64,000 nt of DNA from CALKJU01 sp046349355 (GCA_046349355.1 JAXMCM010000029.1:1-64000), one strand, 5' to 3'. Shown: positions 28,116-37,217, counted from the first letter of the stretch. A program made the numbers and translations. Notes: a model not told the origin generated them from the sequence alone.

Positions 28116-28586
28116 TCAGACGACCAGCGCGCCGACGGCGAGGCCGAGGCCGAACAGCGTGTGCGCCACGAAGGCGAGGAAGGCCGTCTTGGCGGGATTG
28201 GGCGTGCGTGCGCCCATCACCCCCGCCCCCATGGCCGGCTGGAAGAAGAACCACGGCACCACCGAGCTGATGGCGCCGAACACCAGCCCGTTGAGCAGGC
28301 TCGGCTCCCAGCCCAGGAGGCCGCGGATCACCCAGACATAGGCGACGCCGTAGACGATGCCGACGGCGTAGTGGAACACCCAGCCGATCGCCGTCTCGTT
28401 GGCGACCGGCGGCACCGCGTCGATCGAGTCGTGGAAGAAGGTGCCGCCGCAGGCCTTCACGAACCAGCGCCCGACCCGGCCCCAGTTCGGCAGCGGCTGG
28501 CGGAACACGTAGTGCAGGACCCGGCCCCAGACATCGAGGAACAGCGTCGCCACGACGCCGGAGACGATCATCTCCACGAGAGCCAT
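28116..28586 (-). CDS. DUF2938-family membrane protein
   Basis: 156 residues with about four membrane segments. It fits the DUF2938 pattern from end to end: DVWGRVLHYVFRQPLPNWGRVGRWF, HDSIDAVPPVANETAIGWVFHY, then QPAMGAGVMGARTPNP and a closing AHTLFGLGLAVGAL. The family has no assigned function. The stop is 9 bases from the convergent cbbR stop. It diverges from the desaturase gene. Confidence 0.8.
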   Translation of the reverse strand: MALVEMIVSGVVATLFLDVWGRVLHYVFRQPLPNWGRVGRWFVKACGGTFFHDSIDAVPPVANETAIGWVFHYAVGIVYGVAYVWVIRGLLGWEPSLLNGLVFGAISSVVPWFFFQPAMGAGVMGARTPNPAKTAFLAFVAHTLFGLGLAVGALVV

Positions 28587-28652
28587 CGCGACGTCCCTGC
28601 CCAGCCCGCTCCGGACCGGTCATCGGCCCGGGCCGCCGGCGAGGCAAGCGCC

Positions 28653-28669
28653 TTTCCACCCGTTTCCAC
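28653..28669 (+). repeat. Direct repeat TTTCCAC, two copies one helical turn apart
   Basis: TTTCCAC occurs at 28653-28659 and 28663-28669 (10-base period), in the gap between the DUF2938 gene and the desaturase. It is followed by an AT-rich TAAAAT at 28680-28685 that could be a -10 element. Could bind a regulator of the desaturase; the evidence is only position and periodicity. Confidence 0.3.
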
Positions 28670-28799
28670 TTCCGTGCTGTAAAATCCGCCGGGGGTCCCT
28701 ACACTGAGCGGGAGGCGTCCGCGTGAGCGACCGCGCGCCCGGTCTCCAGCATCGCCCGCGAGCGACGGTGGCGAACCTGTCCCTTCGCTGGCCGGGGAC

Positions 28800-29885
28800 G
28801 TGGTCCCCGAGGAGATGCCGTTCGTGCTGGAAACCTGCGAAGGCCGTGCCGAGGGCATCGCCATCCCCGGCGCCGAGGAGCGCAGCCCCCGCTACTGGGC
28901 GACGGTTCTGGCCCCCTACCGGGAGCCGAAGCTCGGCCGCAGCCTCGCCGAGCTGGTCGCCACGGCACTGCCGTTCTTCCTGCTGTGGGCGGCGGCCTGG
29001 CTGAGCCTGTCCTGGTCGATCGGGCTGTCGCTGCTGCTGTCGATCCCGGCCGCCCTGTTCCTGGTGCGGCTGTTCATGATCCAGCATGACTGCGGGCACG
29101 GCTCGTTCTTCCGCCGCCGGCCGGCCAACGACTGGCTCGGGCGCTGCATCGCCGTGCTGACGCTGACGCCCTATGCCGAGTGGCGCCAGGCGCACAACGT
29201 GCACCACGCCTCCTCCGGGCACCTCGACAAGCGCGGCATCGGCGACATCGACACGCTGACGGTGGCCGAGTTCGCCGCCCTGCCGCGCTGGCGCCGCGTC
29301 GCCTACCGGATCTCGCGGCATCCGGCGGTGATGTTCGGCCTCGCCCCGGCCTACCTGTTCCTCCTCAAGCACCGCCTGCCGTCGCGGCCGACCCGCTCCA
29401 ACCGGGAGGGCTGGCTCAGCACGATGTCGGCCAATGCGGTCATCGCCGCCGTGGTGACGGTGATGGTCCTGCTGCTGGGCTGGCGCGACTTCCTGCTCGT
29501 CCAGGTCCCGGTCACGCTGGTCGCCTCGACCATCGGCGTCTGGCTGTTCTACGTGCAGCACCAGTTCGAGCACACCTGGTGGGAGCGCGGCAGCGGCTGG
29601 AGCGTCCACGCCGGTGCGCTGCACGGCAGCTCGCACTACGACCTGCCGCAGCCGCTGCGCTGGCTGACCGCCAACATCGGCATCCACCACGTCCATCACC
29701 TGTCGAGCCGGATCCCCAGCTATCGCCTGGGCGAGGTGCTGCGCGACCACCCCGAGCTGCGGCGGATCGGCCGGCTGACCATCGCCCAGAGCTTCGGCTG
29801 CCTGAAGCTGGCGCTGTGGGACGAGAACGCCCGGCGGCTGGTCAGCTTCCGCGAGGCCGCCGGCGGCATGGCTGCCCCGGCCTGA
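28800..29885 (+). CDS. Membrane fatty acid desaturase
   Basis: 361 residues. The three histidine boxes that hold the di-iron centre are present: HDCGH near residue 98, HNVHH near 135 and HHVHH near 300, with paired membrane segments between them. The architecture matches acyl-lipid/acyl-CoA desaturases of the omega-6-like bacterial group, so it probably introduces a double bond into membrane acyl chains. The open frame begins at a GTG at 28800; an ATG at 28815 is also possible, with GAGGAG too close to it. Confidence 0.88.
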   Translation: MVPEEMPFVLETCEGRAEGIAIPGAEERSPRYWATVLAPYREPKLGRSLAELVATALPFFLLWAAAWLSLSWSIGLSLLLSIPAALFLVRLFMIQHDCGHGSFFRRRPANDWLGRCIAVLTLTPYAEWRQAHNVHHASSGHLDKRGIGDIDTLTVAEFAALPRWRRVAYRISRHPAVMFGLAPAYLFLLKHRLPSRPTRSNREGWLSTMSANAVIAAVVTVMVLLLGWRDFLLVQVPVTLVASTIGVWLFYVQHQFEHTWWERGSGWSVHAGALHGSSHYDLPQPLRWLTANIGIHHVHHLSSRIPSYRLGEVLRDHPELRRIGRLTIAQSFGCLKLALWDENARRLVSFREAAGGMAAPA

Positions 29886-29985
29886 GGCGTCCTTGACCCC
29901 TCCGCACGGGGCTCCGACCATCCGGGGCCGTGGACGCGACGCGGCCGTGCCGGCCCCGGAACGCGTCAGCCTGCGGAGGACCTCG

Positions 29986-30804
29986 ATGTCGCATCACCCC
30001 TCGCGAGGCGTCACGGCTGCGGCCGTCGCCCTTGCCGTCGGCCTGCTGGCCGCCGTCCCCGGCAGCGCCCGGGCCGCCGACAGCCTCGCCGACGCCCTGG
30101 CCATCATCCAGTCGAAGACGCTGGTCGACCTGACCCACAGCTTCAGCCCGACCACGCCGGTCTGGGGCGGCTTCGGCCAGGCGACGATGTCGGCGGCGTC
30201 CGATCCGGTGACGCACGAGCCCTACACCATCGAGAAGAACGGCTTCCGCACGATCTTCTATTCGATGGTCGGCCAGTACGGCACGCATGTCGACCCGCCG
30301 GCGCACTTCGACCCGAACGGGCTCACCATGGACAAGATCCCGCTCAAGGACATGATCCTGCCGCTGGTGGTGTTCGACGAGACGCCGCTGCTCGCTGCCG
30401 ACCCCAACCACGCCTTCGGCGTCGCCGACCTCGAGGCCTGGGAGAAGCAGCACGGCCAGGTGCCGAAGGGCGCCTTCGCGGCGCTGCGCACCGACATGTC
30501 CAAGGACTGGGAGAGCAACCCGGAGCGCTTCAAGCGCTACCCGTTCCCGGCCTGGTCGCTGGACGCGATCAAGGTGCTGTTCGAGCAGCGCGGCGTCACC
30601 GCGATCGGCCACGAGGCCATGGACACCGACATCACCGAGACCATGGACTCGGAGACCTGGCTCCTGCGCAACGGCCACTACCAGATCGAGGTGATGGCCA
30701 ACCTCGACCAGGTGCCGGCGACCGGCGCCGTCGCCGTGGTGACCTGGCCCAAGGTGCAGAACGGCTTCGGCTTCCCGGCGCGGGTCCTGGCCATCCTGCC
30801 GTGA
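29986..30804 (+). CDS. Exported cyclase-family (kynurenine formamidase-like) hydrolase
   Basis: 272 residues. It starts with a Sec signal (GVTAAAVALAVGLLAAVPGSARA) cleaved near residue 31. The cyclase/formamidase metal motif is QYGTHVDPPAHFDPNG, preceded by LVDLTHSFSPTTPVWGG and followed later by GHEAMDTD. These enzymes hydrolyse amides or esters with a bound metal. Being exported is less usual for the group, so arylformamidase activity should not be assumed. GGAGGA lies 5 bases before the ATG at 29986; the frame open further upstream lacks a signal. Confidence 0.85.
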   Translation: MSHHPSRGVTAAAVALAVGLLAAVPGSARAADSLADALAIIQSKTLVDLTHSFSPTTPVWGGFGQATMSAASDPVTHEPYTIEKNGFRTIFYSMVGQYGTHVDPPAHFDPNGLTMDKIPLKDMILPLVVFDETPLLAADPNHAFGVADLEAWEKQHGQVPKGAFAALRTDMSKDWESNPERFKRYPFPAWSLDAIKVLFEQRGVTAIGHEAMDTDITETMDSETWLLRNGHYQIEVMANLDQVPATGAVAVVTWPKVQNGFGFPARVLAILP

Positions 30805-30810
30805 GCGACC

Positions 30811-30837
30811 GGTCCGGGGACGTCGGCTCCCCGGACC
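30811..30837. terminator. Bidirectional hairpin between convergent genes
   Basis: 10-bp perfect stem GGTCCGGGGA / TCCCCGGACC with a 7-base loop, centred in the 43-base gap between the cyclase gene and the aldehyde dehydrogenase gene. Confidence 0.7.
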
Positions 30838-30847
30838 CGTCCCGGCC

Positions 30848-32272
30848 TCAGTGCGCCACCATGACGTGGCGGACGACGCTGTAGTCCTCGAGGGCGTAGA
30901 GGCTCATGTCCTTGCCGTAGCCGCTGCGCTTCAGGCCGCCGTGCGGCATCTCGTTGCACAGCATGAAGTGCGTGTTGATCCAGGTGCAGCCGTACTGCAG
31001 CCGGGCCGCCACCTTCATCGCCTTCGCGACGTCCCGGGTCCACACCGACGAGGCCAGGCCGTAGTCGCTGTCGTTGGCCCAGGCGATGGCCTCGTCCGCG
31101 TCCGTGAAGCGGGTCACCGAGACCACCGGGCCGAACACCTCGCGGCGGACGATCTCGTCGTCCTGGCGGGCGCCGGCCACCACCGTCGGCTCGTAGAAGA
31201 AGCCGCGGCCCTTGCCGGGCTTGCCGCCGGTGGTGATCTCGATGTGCTTCTGCGCCGCCGCGCGCTCGACGAAGGAGGCCACCCGGGCGCGCTGGCGCTC
31301 GCTGATCAGCGGGCCGATGTCCATGCCCTCGCCGCTCTCGTCGCCCCACTTGATCGACGCCGCGGCGGCGGACAGCTCGGCCACCAGCCTGTCGTGGATC
31401 TTGGCGCCGGCGTAGACGCGGCAGGCCGCGGTGCAGTCCTGGCCGGCGTTGTAGAAGCTGAACAGCTTGAGCCCGCCGACGACCGCCTCGAGGTCGGCGT
31501 CGTCGAAGACGATGACCGGGGCCTTGCCGCCGAGCTCGAGATGGGTGCGCTTGAGCGTGCGCGACGCCGTCTCGAGGATCTTCTGCCCGGTGGCGACGTC
31601 GCCGGTGAGCGACACCATCCGCACCCGGTCGTGGCTGACCAGCGGTGCCCCGACGCTGTCGCCGCGGCCGGTGACGACGTTGACCACGCCGGCGGGAAAG
31701 ACCTCGGCCAGGATGCCGGCGAGCTTGAGGGCCGTCAGCGGCGTCTGCTCGGACGGCTTGAGCACCACCGTGTTGCCGGCCGCCAGCGCCGGCGCCAGCT
31801 TCCACGCCGCCATCATCAGCGGGTAGTTCCACGGCGCGATCGACGCGACGACGCCGATCGGGTCGCGGCGGATCATCGAGGTGAAGCCGCGCAGGTACTC
31901 GCCGGCGGCACTGCCCGGCAGGCAGCGCGCGGCCCCGGCGAAGAACCGGAAGCAGTCGACGATCGCCGGGATCTCGTCGCCCAGGGCGCGGGCCAGCGGC
32001 TTGCCGCAGTTGCGCGCCTCGAGCGCGGCGAAGGCCTCGGCCTCCTGCTCGATCCGGTCGGCCAGCTTCAGCAGCATCACCGAGCGCTCGCCCGGCGTCG
32101 TCTCGGACCAGGCCGGGAAGGCGGCATCGGCGGCCGCCACCGCCTCCTCGATCTGCGACAGCGACGCCTCGGGCACGGCGACGATGGTCTCGCCGGTCGC
32201 CGGGTTCAGCACCTTCTCGGCGGCCCCCTCGCCGGCGACGAAGCTGCCGTTGATGAACTGGCGGGTCTGCAT
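30848..32272 (-). CDS. Aldehyde dehydrogenase, gamma-aminobutyraldehyde type
   Basis: 474 residues. Catalytic Cys in NAGQDCTAACRVY, general base Glu in LELGGKAP, NAD-binding PWNYPLMMAAWKLAPALAAGN and KPSEQTPLT. The INTHFMLCNEMPHGGLKRSGYGKDMS ending resembles PatD/YdcW-type gamma-aminobutyraldehyde dehydrogenases that oxidise 4-aminobutanal from putrescine to GABA. Placement 10 bases after a polyamine ABC transporter operon supports that reaction. No putrescine aminotransferase or oxidase is in the window. Exact aldehyde specificity is inferred. Confidence 0.88.
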   Translation of the reverse strand: MQTRQFINGSFVAGEGAAEKVLNPATGETIVAVPEASLSQIEEAVAAADAAFPAWSETTPGERSVMLLKLADRIEQEAEAFAALEARNCGKPLARALGDEIPAIVDCFRFFAGAARCLPGSAAGEYLRGFTSMIRRDPIGVVASIAPWNYPLMMAAWKLAPALAAGNTVVLKPSEQTPLTALKLAGILAEVFPAGVVNVVTGRGDSVGAPLVSHDRVRMVSLTGDVATGQKILETASRTLKRTHLELGGKAPVIVFDDADLEAVVGGLKLFSFYNAGQDCTAACRVYAGAKIHDRLVAELSAAAASIKWGDESGEGMDIGPLISERQRARVASFVERAAAQKHIEITTGGKPGKGRGFFYEPTVVAGARQDDEIVRREVFGPVVSVTRFTDADEAIAWANDSDYGLASSVWTRDVAKAMKVAARLQYGCTWINTHFMLCNEMPHGGLKRSGYGKDMSLYALEDYSVVRHVMVAH

Positions 32273-32282
32273 GGCGTGGCTC

Positions 32283-33089
32283 CTATTTGCCTGCGCCGGC
32301 GACGCTCTCGGTGCCGCGGGTCGCCCAGTAGGCGCAGAGGATGGGGATCAGCGTGACGGCGATGACGAACACCGCCACGACGTTGGTGACCGGCCGCTGC
32401 CGCGGGCGGACGAGCTCGGACAGCATCCAGATCGGCAGGGTGGTCTGCTGGCCGGCGGTGAAGGTGGTGACGATGACCTCGTCGAAGCTCAGCGCGAAGG
32501 CGAGCATCCCGCCGGCGAGCAGGGCCGTGCCGATGTTGGGCAGGACGACGTGGCGGAAGGTCTGGAAGCCGTCGGCACCCAGGTCCATCGAGGCCTCGAT
32601 GAGCGAGCCCGAGGTCCGCCGGAAGCGCGCCAGCACGTTGTTGTAGACGACGACCACGCAGAAGGTCGCGTGGCCGACGACCAGCGTCCAGAAGCTGAAC
32701 GGGATGTCGAGCAGGCCGATGGTCGAGCGCAGGGCGATGCCGGTGATGATGCCCGGCAGGGCGATCGGCAGGACCAGCAGCAGGGTGATGTAGTCGCGGC
32801 CGAACCAGGTCGAGCGCCACAGCGCCGCCGCCGCCAGGGTCCCCAGCACCATCGCCACCAGCGTCGCGATCAGCGCCACCTGCACCGACAGCCCGAGCGC
32901 CGCCCAGATGTCGGCGCGGTTCCACGCCACGGCGAACCACTGCAGGGTCAGCCCCGGCGGCGGGAACTGGTAGCTCTTGTCCTCGGTGGTGAAGGCGTAG
33001 AGCAGGATGAACAGCATCGGCACGTGCAGGAAGGCGAGGCCGAGGCCGGCCGCCACCTTGAGGCCGAGGCCGGCGCGCTCAGAGCGCAT
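32283..33089 (-). CDS. Polyamine-type ABC transporter permease, PotC-like
   Basis: 268 residues, six membrane helices. The EAA loop EASMDLGADGFQTFRHVVLPNI and LAFALSFDEVIVTTF are characteristic of PotC/PotI. The ATG at 33089 overlaps the stop of the PotB-like gene by 11 bases. Pairs with that protein to form the membrane channel. Confidence 0.92.
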   Translation of the reverse strand: MRSERAGLGLKVAAGLGLAFLHVPMLFILLYAFTTEDKSYQFPPPGLTLQWFAVAWNRADIWAALGLSVQVALIATLVAMVLGTLAAAALWRSTWFGRDYITLLLVLPIALPGIITGIALRSTIGLLDIPFSFWTLVVGHATFCVVVVYNNVLARFRRTSGSLIEASMDLGADGFQTFRHVVLPNIGTALLAGGMLAFALSFDEVIVTTFTAGQQTTLPIWMLSELVRPRQRPVTNVVAVFVIAVTLIPILCAYWATRGTESVAGAGK

Positions 33090-34041
33090 CGAACGCCCCC
33101 AGCCGCTTCGCCACGGTCAGGTACACCGCCATGATCACGATCGGCACGATCGAGAAGGCGGCCGCCAGCGGGATGTTCCCGGCGGTGCCCTGCTGCAGGT
33201 AGACGGCCTGGCCGATGAACAGGCTCGAGGTGCCGATGATGTAGGGGATGATGTAGTCGCCCAGCGTCAGCGAGAAGGTGAAGATCGAGCCGGCGACGAT
33301 GCCGGGGAAGGCCAGCGGCACGATGACCTTCCAGAAGGTCGTGCGCGGCCGGGCGCCGAGGTCGGCCGAGGCCTCGACCAGCGTCGCCGGCACCCGCTCC
33401 AGCGCCGCCTGCACCGGCAGGATCATGTAGGGCAGCCAGATGTAGGTGAAGACCAGGAACATGCCGAGGTACGACACCGACAGCGACGGCCCGCCGATGA
33501 CCGGCAGGGCGAGGATGCCGTCGAGCAGCCAGGTCAGGCCGAGCTGCTCGGCGAACCAGGAGATGATCCCCTCCTTGGCGAGGATCAGCTTCCACGCATA
33601 GACGCGGACCAGGTAGCTCGACCACAGCGGCAGCATGATCGCGAGGTAGAACAGCGCCTTGGCCCGCGGCCCGGCGAAGCGGGCGGCGTAGTAGGCGATC
33701 GGGAAGGCGATCACCGCCGAGGCCACCGTCACCGCCGCCGCCATCGCCGCGGTGCGCAGGATGATGTCGAGGTTGGCCGGCTGGCCCAGCAGCTCGCCGT
33801 AGGTCGCGAGGCTCCACTCGCGCACCACCTGGCCGGTGAACTCGTCGAGCCGGAAGAAGCTCTGCGCCAGCAGCGCCAGCAGCGAGCCCAGGTAGATGAT
33901 GCCGAGCCAGAGCAGCGGCGGCAGCAGCAGGACGAGGGTCAGCACATGGCCGTGCCGCCACAGCCAGGTCGACAGCCGGCGGGTCCAGCCGCCCGGCACG
34001 GCCAGGGCGGGCGGCGCCGGCATGGAGGCGGCCTGGCTCAC
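33079..34041 (-). CDS. Polyamine-type ABC transporter permease, PotB-like
   Basis: 320 residues with an extended cytoplasmic N-terminus and about six membrane helices. The EAA loop is EASADLGARPRTTFWKVIVPLAFPGI, and SLTLGDYIIPYIIGTSS is typical of PotB/PotH. The GTG start at 34041 overlaps the ATPase stop by 4 bases (GTGA). Confidence 0.92.
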   Translation of the reverse strand: MSQAASMPAPPALAVPGGWTRRLSTWLWRHGHVLTLVLLLPPLLWLGIIYLGSLLALLAQSFFRLDEFTGQVVREWSLATYGELLGQPANLDIILRTAAMAAAVTVASAVIAFPIAYYAARFAGPRAKALFYLAIMLPLWSSYLVRVYAWKLILAKEGIISWFAEQLGLTWLLDGILALPVIGGPSLSVSYLGMFLVFTYIWLPYMILPVQAALERVPATLVEASADLGARPRTTFWKVIVPLAFPGIVAGSIFTFSLTLGDYIIPYIIGTSSLFIGQAVYLQQGTAGNIPLAAAFSIVPIVIMAVYLTVAKRLGAFDAL

Positions 34042-35054
34042 GCCGCCTGCTCGCCCTTCAGCGGCTGCATCGCCGCCGCCGACCAGCCGATGCGGACGCG
34101 GCTGCCGATCTCGGGCCGCCGCTCGCGGCCGGTGTTGCCGCGGTCGACGATCAGCGTCTGCCCGTCGGGCAGCGTCACGTCGAGCCGCGTCGCCGAGCCG
34201 TGGTAGCGGCAGTCGGCGACCGTCCCCTCGACCTGGAAGTCGACCGCACCCTGCGGCTCGACCTCGATCCGCTCCGGGCGCAGCGCGAAGGCCTGGCGGC
34301 GGCCGACAAGGCGCTCCGCCGCGGCCGCGTCGACGAGGTTGGCGGCACCGACGAAGCCGGCGACGAAGGCCGTGGCCGGATGCTCGTAGACCTCCTCGGG
34401 CGTGCCCAGCTGCTCGATCCGGCCGCGGTTGAACACCGCCACCCGGTCGCTCATGCCCAGCGCCTCGTCCTGGTCGTGGGTGACGAAGACGAAGGTGATC
34501 CCGACCTTGCGCTGCAGCGCCTTGAGCTCGACCTGCATCTGCTGGCGCAGCTTGAGGTCGAGCGCCCCCAGCGGCTCGTCGAGCAGCAGCACCTCGGGCT
34601 CGTTGACCAGCGCCCGGGCCAGCGCCACGCGCTGCCGCTGGCCGCCCGAGAGCTGCGACGGCCGCCGGCCGCCGAAGCCGCCCAGCGCCACCACGTCCAG
34701 CATCGTCTCGGCCTTGCGCAGCCGCTCGGCCTTGGCGACGCCCTTGACCATCAGGCCGTAGGCGACGTTGTCCAGCACGCTCATGTGCGGGAACAGCGCG
34801 TAATCCTGGAACACGGTGTTGACCGGCCGCTCGTAGGGCGGGACGCCCTGCATCGGCCGGCCGTGGATCTCGACGCTGCCGCCGTCCGGCTGCTCGAAGC
34901 CGGCGACGAGGCGCAGGCAGGTGGTCTTGCCGGAGCCCGAGGGGCCGAGCATGGCGAAGAACTCGCCGTCGGCGATCTCGAAGCTGACGTCGTCGACGGC
35001 GCGGACCTCGCCGAAACGGCGGGAGACGCCCGCGAAGCGGACCGCAGGATGCAT
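34038..35054 (-). CDS. Polyamine-type ABC transporter ATPase, PotA-like
   Basis: 338 residues. Walker A is GPSGSGKTT, signature LSGGQRQRVALARAL and Walker B VLLLDEPLGALD, followed by the TOBE-type C-terminal domain (from about residue 260, QAFALRPERIEVE). It energises the PotB/PotC-like permeases encoded just downstream. It is also the only PotA-type ATPase in the window and might serve the second polyamine-type transporter at 39-42 kb. Confidence 0.93.
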   Translation of the reverse strand: MHPAVRFAGVSRRFGEVRAVDDVSFEIADGEFFAMLGPSGSGKTTCLRLVAGFEQPDGGSVEIHGRPMQGVPPYERPVNTVFQDYALFPHMSVLDNVAYGLMVKGVAKAERLRKAETMLDVVALGGFGGRRPSQLSGGQRQRVALARALVNEPEVLLLDEPLGALDLKLRQQMQVELKALQRKVGITFVFVTHDQDEALGMSDRVAVFNRGRIEQLGTPEEVYEHPATAFVAGFVGAANLVDAAAAERLVGRRQAFALRPERIEVEPQGAVDFQVEGTVADCRYHGSATRLDVTLPDGQTLIVDRGNTGRERRPEIGSRVRIGWSAAAMQPLKGEQAA

Positions 35055-35109
35055 GTCGGTGTCTCGCGAACCGGAGGGCCGGCGGGAACGCCCCGCCGGC
35101 CCCGGTCTA

Positions 35110-36270
35110 TCAGCGGCCGCCGAGGACGGCGATGTAGTCGGTGACCCAGCGGTAGTAGGGCACGCAGCCGGCTGCCTGGCTGGCGCACTTGGCGACCGGG
35201 GTCCGCCAGAAGTGGATCTTCTCGAAGTTGTCGAAGCCGTTGGTGGCGCAGCCGCCGTCGCCCAGCAGCGCGTTGCCCTTGCAGGCGGCCGGCACCGACG
35301 GCACCGAGCCGAACCAGGCGGCGAGGTCGCCCTGGACCTTCGGGCTCAGCGAGTGCTCGAGCCACATGTAGGCGCAGTTGGGATGCTCGGCGTCGACGTG
35401 CATCATCGTCGTGTCGGCCCAGCCGGTCGCACCCTCCTGCGGGACGGTGCTGGCGATCGGCTGCTTGTTGGCCTGCAGCAGGTTGACCTGGAACGGCCAC
35501 GAGCCGCTGGCGACGACACCCTCGTTGGTGAAGTCGTCGACCTGGACCATGGCGTCGTGCCAGTAGCGCTGCACCAGCTCGCGCTGCTGGCGCAGCAGGT
35601 CGAGCGCCGCCTTGTACTGGTCCTCGTTCAGCTCGTAGGGATCCTTGATCCCGAGCTCGGGCTTGTGCGCCATCAGGAAGAGGGCCGCGTCGGCGATGTG
35701 GATCGGGCCGTCGAAGGCCTGGATGCGGCCCTTGTTCGACTTGCCGTCGGGCAGCGTCTGCTCCTCGAAGACCACGCTCCACGACTTGGGCGCCTCGGGG
35801 AACACCGTGGTGTTGTACATCAGCACGTTCGGGCCCCACTGGTAGGGCGTGCCGTAGTGCTTGCCGTTGACGGTGTGCCAGGGTGCCCCCTGCAGCCGCT
35901 CGTCGACCGTGCTCCAGCTCGGGATCAGCGCCGGGTTGATCTCCTGCACCTTGTTGCCGGCGATCAGGCGCAGCGAGGCGTCGCCCGAGGCGGTGACGAG
36001 GTCGAAGCCGCCCTCGTTCATCAGCGCCACCATCTCGTCCGAGGTGCCGGCGGTCTTGACCGAGACCTTGCACCCGGTCTTGGCCTCGAACTCGGTGACC
36101 CAGTCGAAGTTCTTGTCGGTCTCGCCGCGCTCGATGTAGCCGGGCCAGGCGACGATGCTGAGCGCCCCCTCGCCGGCGCCGAGCTCGGTCAGCGGGGCGG
36201 CGACGGCCGGCATCGCTGCCAGTGCGAGGACGCTGGCGGCACCCGCCAGCCGGAAGGTGAGGCTGCTCAT
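35110..36270 (-). CDS. Polyamine-type periplasmic substrate-binding protein, PotD-like
   Basis: 386 residues. Sec signal LTFRLAGAASVLALAAMPAVAA, then the family opening ALSIVAWPGYIERG and TGCKVSVKTAGTSDEM. Other markers are SGDASLRLIAG, APWHTVNGKHYGTPYQWGPNVLMY and GWADTTMMHVDAEHPN. Several Cys pairs near the C-terminus (CKGNALLGDGGC, CASQAAGC) suggest disulfides in the periplasm. Probably binds putrescine, spermidine or a related amine. First gene of the operon; the ATG at 36270 has GGAAGAG upstream. Confidence 0.9.
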   Translation of the reverse strand: MSSLTFRLAGAASVLALAAMPAVAAPLTELGAGEGALSIVAWPGYIERGETDKNFDWVTEFEAKTGCKVSVKTAGTSDEMVALMNEGGFDLVTASGDASLRLIAGNKVQEINPALIPSWSTVDERLQGAPWHTVNGKHYGTPYQWGPNVLMYNTTVFPEAPKSWSVVFEEQTLPDGKSNKGRIQAFDGPIHIADAALFLMAHKPELGIKDPYELNEDQYKAALDLLRQQRELVQRYWHDAMVQVDDFTNEGVVASGSWPFQVNLLQANKQPIASTVPQEGATGWADTTMMHVDAEHPNCAYMWLEHSLSPKVQGDLAAWFGSVPSVPAACKGNALLGDGGCATNGFDNFEKIHFWRTPVAKCASQAAGCVPYYRWVTDYIAVLGGR

Positions 36271-36343
36271 CGTCTCTTCCCTGTCGTTCGCGGCCGGACG
36301 CACGCCGACCTGTCTCCGCTCAAGGTGACCGAGACGCAGCCCC

Positions 36344-36366
36344 GTGACAAATATGAAATTGTGAAC
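36344..36366 (-). promoter_or_regulatory. AT-rich dyad upstream of the polyamine operon
   Basis: A 23-base AT-rich patch with imperfect symmetry (GTTCACAAT...ATTTGTCAC on the minus strand) stands out in GC-rich DNA about 75 bases before the PotD-like start. Candidate promoter/operator for the five-gene operon. Confidence 0.35.
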
Positions 36367-36422
36367 AAAGGGATCGGAAAAGCCGAACGCCCGGGCCCTT
36401 CGAGGCTCCTCCCCCACGCAGA

Positions 36423-36444
36423 AGGGCCCGCCGGAGCGGGCCCT
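36423..36444 (-). terminator. Hairpin terminator after the VPLPA-CTERM gene
   Basis: 9-bp stem AGGGCCCGC / GCGGGCCCT with a CGGA loop, 24 bases beyond the stop at 36468 on the minus strand; followed by TTCTG. Confidence 0.65.
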
Positions 36445-36467
36445 CGCGCAGCGATCCTGCGGGCTCT

Positions 36468-37217
36468 TCAGGCCGCGGCGGGTGCTGCCGCGTCGCCCTT
36501 GCGAAGCCGCCGGTAGCCGGCGAGCCCGGCCACCGCCGACCCGAAGAGCAGCAGCGCGCCCGGCAGGGGTACGGTCGACAGGCCGCTGACATAGTAGTCG
36601 ACGGCACCCGTGCCGATCTCGAAGGTGAAGATGTTGCCGAGCGCGCCCGTGCCGGCAATCGACAGGCCGCCGGCATTCACCGCCGCGAAGGTGTAGGCCG
36701 TGCCGTTGACCTTGATCCCCTTGCCTGTGAGCTGCGCCTCCGTCGGCACCGTGCTGTTCCCGAAGCCACCCCCGAACGGCGTGTGTCCGCTGGCAAACAG
36801 CGTTGCGATGCCGGTGATGAACGTCTTGGTATTGAAGGTCAGCGTCAGGATATTGGAGCCGTTGATCTGGTCGTCGCCGTCGCCGTCGACACCCATGCCG
36901 CCATAGTTCGGAACGAGATCCTCGTTGACCTTGAGCGGCCCGGAGCCGTCGCCCGTCGAGGCGGTGAAGTCGGCAAACGTCAGCGGGTCGCCGAGCTGGT
37001 CGGCGGTGGCGTTGGTGCAGCTGGCGCCGGCCCCGATCGGGCAGGTGATACCGGTGCCGCTGGTCTTGATCAGGTCGTAGACCGTTCCGGCGCCCTTGTA
37101 CGGCCCGTTGTAGGCGTTGCCGCCGTAGAACCTGTAGAGCGCCGCGTCGGCGTCGCCGGCCGCCAGGGCCGAGAATCCGAGGACCACTCCGGCAACGACC
37201 GTAGCGCTTCTGGGCAT
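36468..37217 (-). CDS. Exported protein with VPLPA/PEP-CTERM sorting tail
   Basis: 249 residues. A signal peptide (SATVVAGVVLGFSALAAGDADA) is followed by a Gly/Thr/Asn-rich extracellular body with an Asp-rich patch (VDGDGDDQ). The C-terminus is a sorting signal: VPLPGALLLFGSAVAGLAGYRRLRK, i.e. a V-P-L-P-x motif, one membrane helix and an Arg cluster. Such tails are cut by exosortases, but no exosortase is encoded here. Function unknown; surface or matrix role inferred. The ATG at 37217 has AGGAAG upstream and puts the signal peptide at the start. Confidence 0.85.
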   Translation of the reverse strand: MPRSATVVAGVVLGFSALAAGDADAALYRFYGGNAYNGPYKGAGTVYDLIKTSGTGITCPIGAGASCTNATADQLGDPLTFADFTASTGDGSGPLKVNEDLVPNYGGMGVDGDGDDQINGSNILTLTFNTKTFITGIATLFASGHTPFGGGFGNSTVPTEAQLTGKGIKVNGTAYTFAAVNAGGLSIAGTGALGNIFTFEIGTGAVDYYVSGLSTVPLPGALLLFGSAVAGLAGYRRLRKGDAAAPAAA

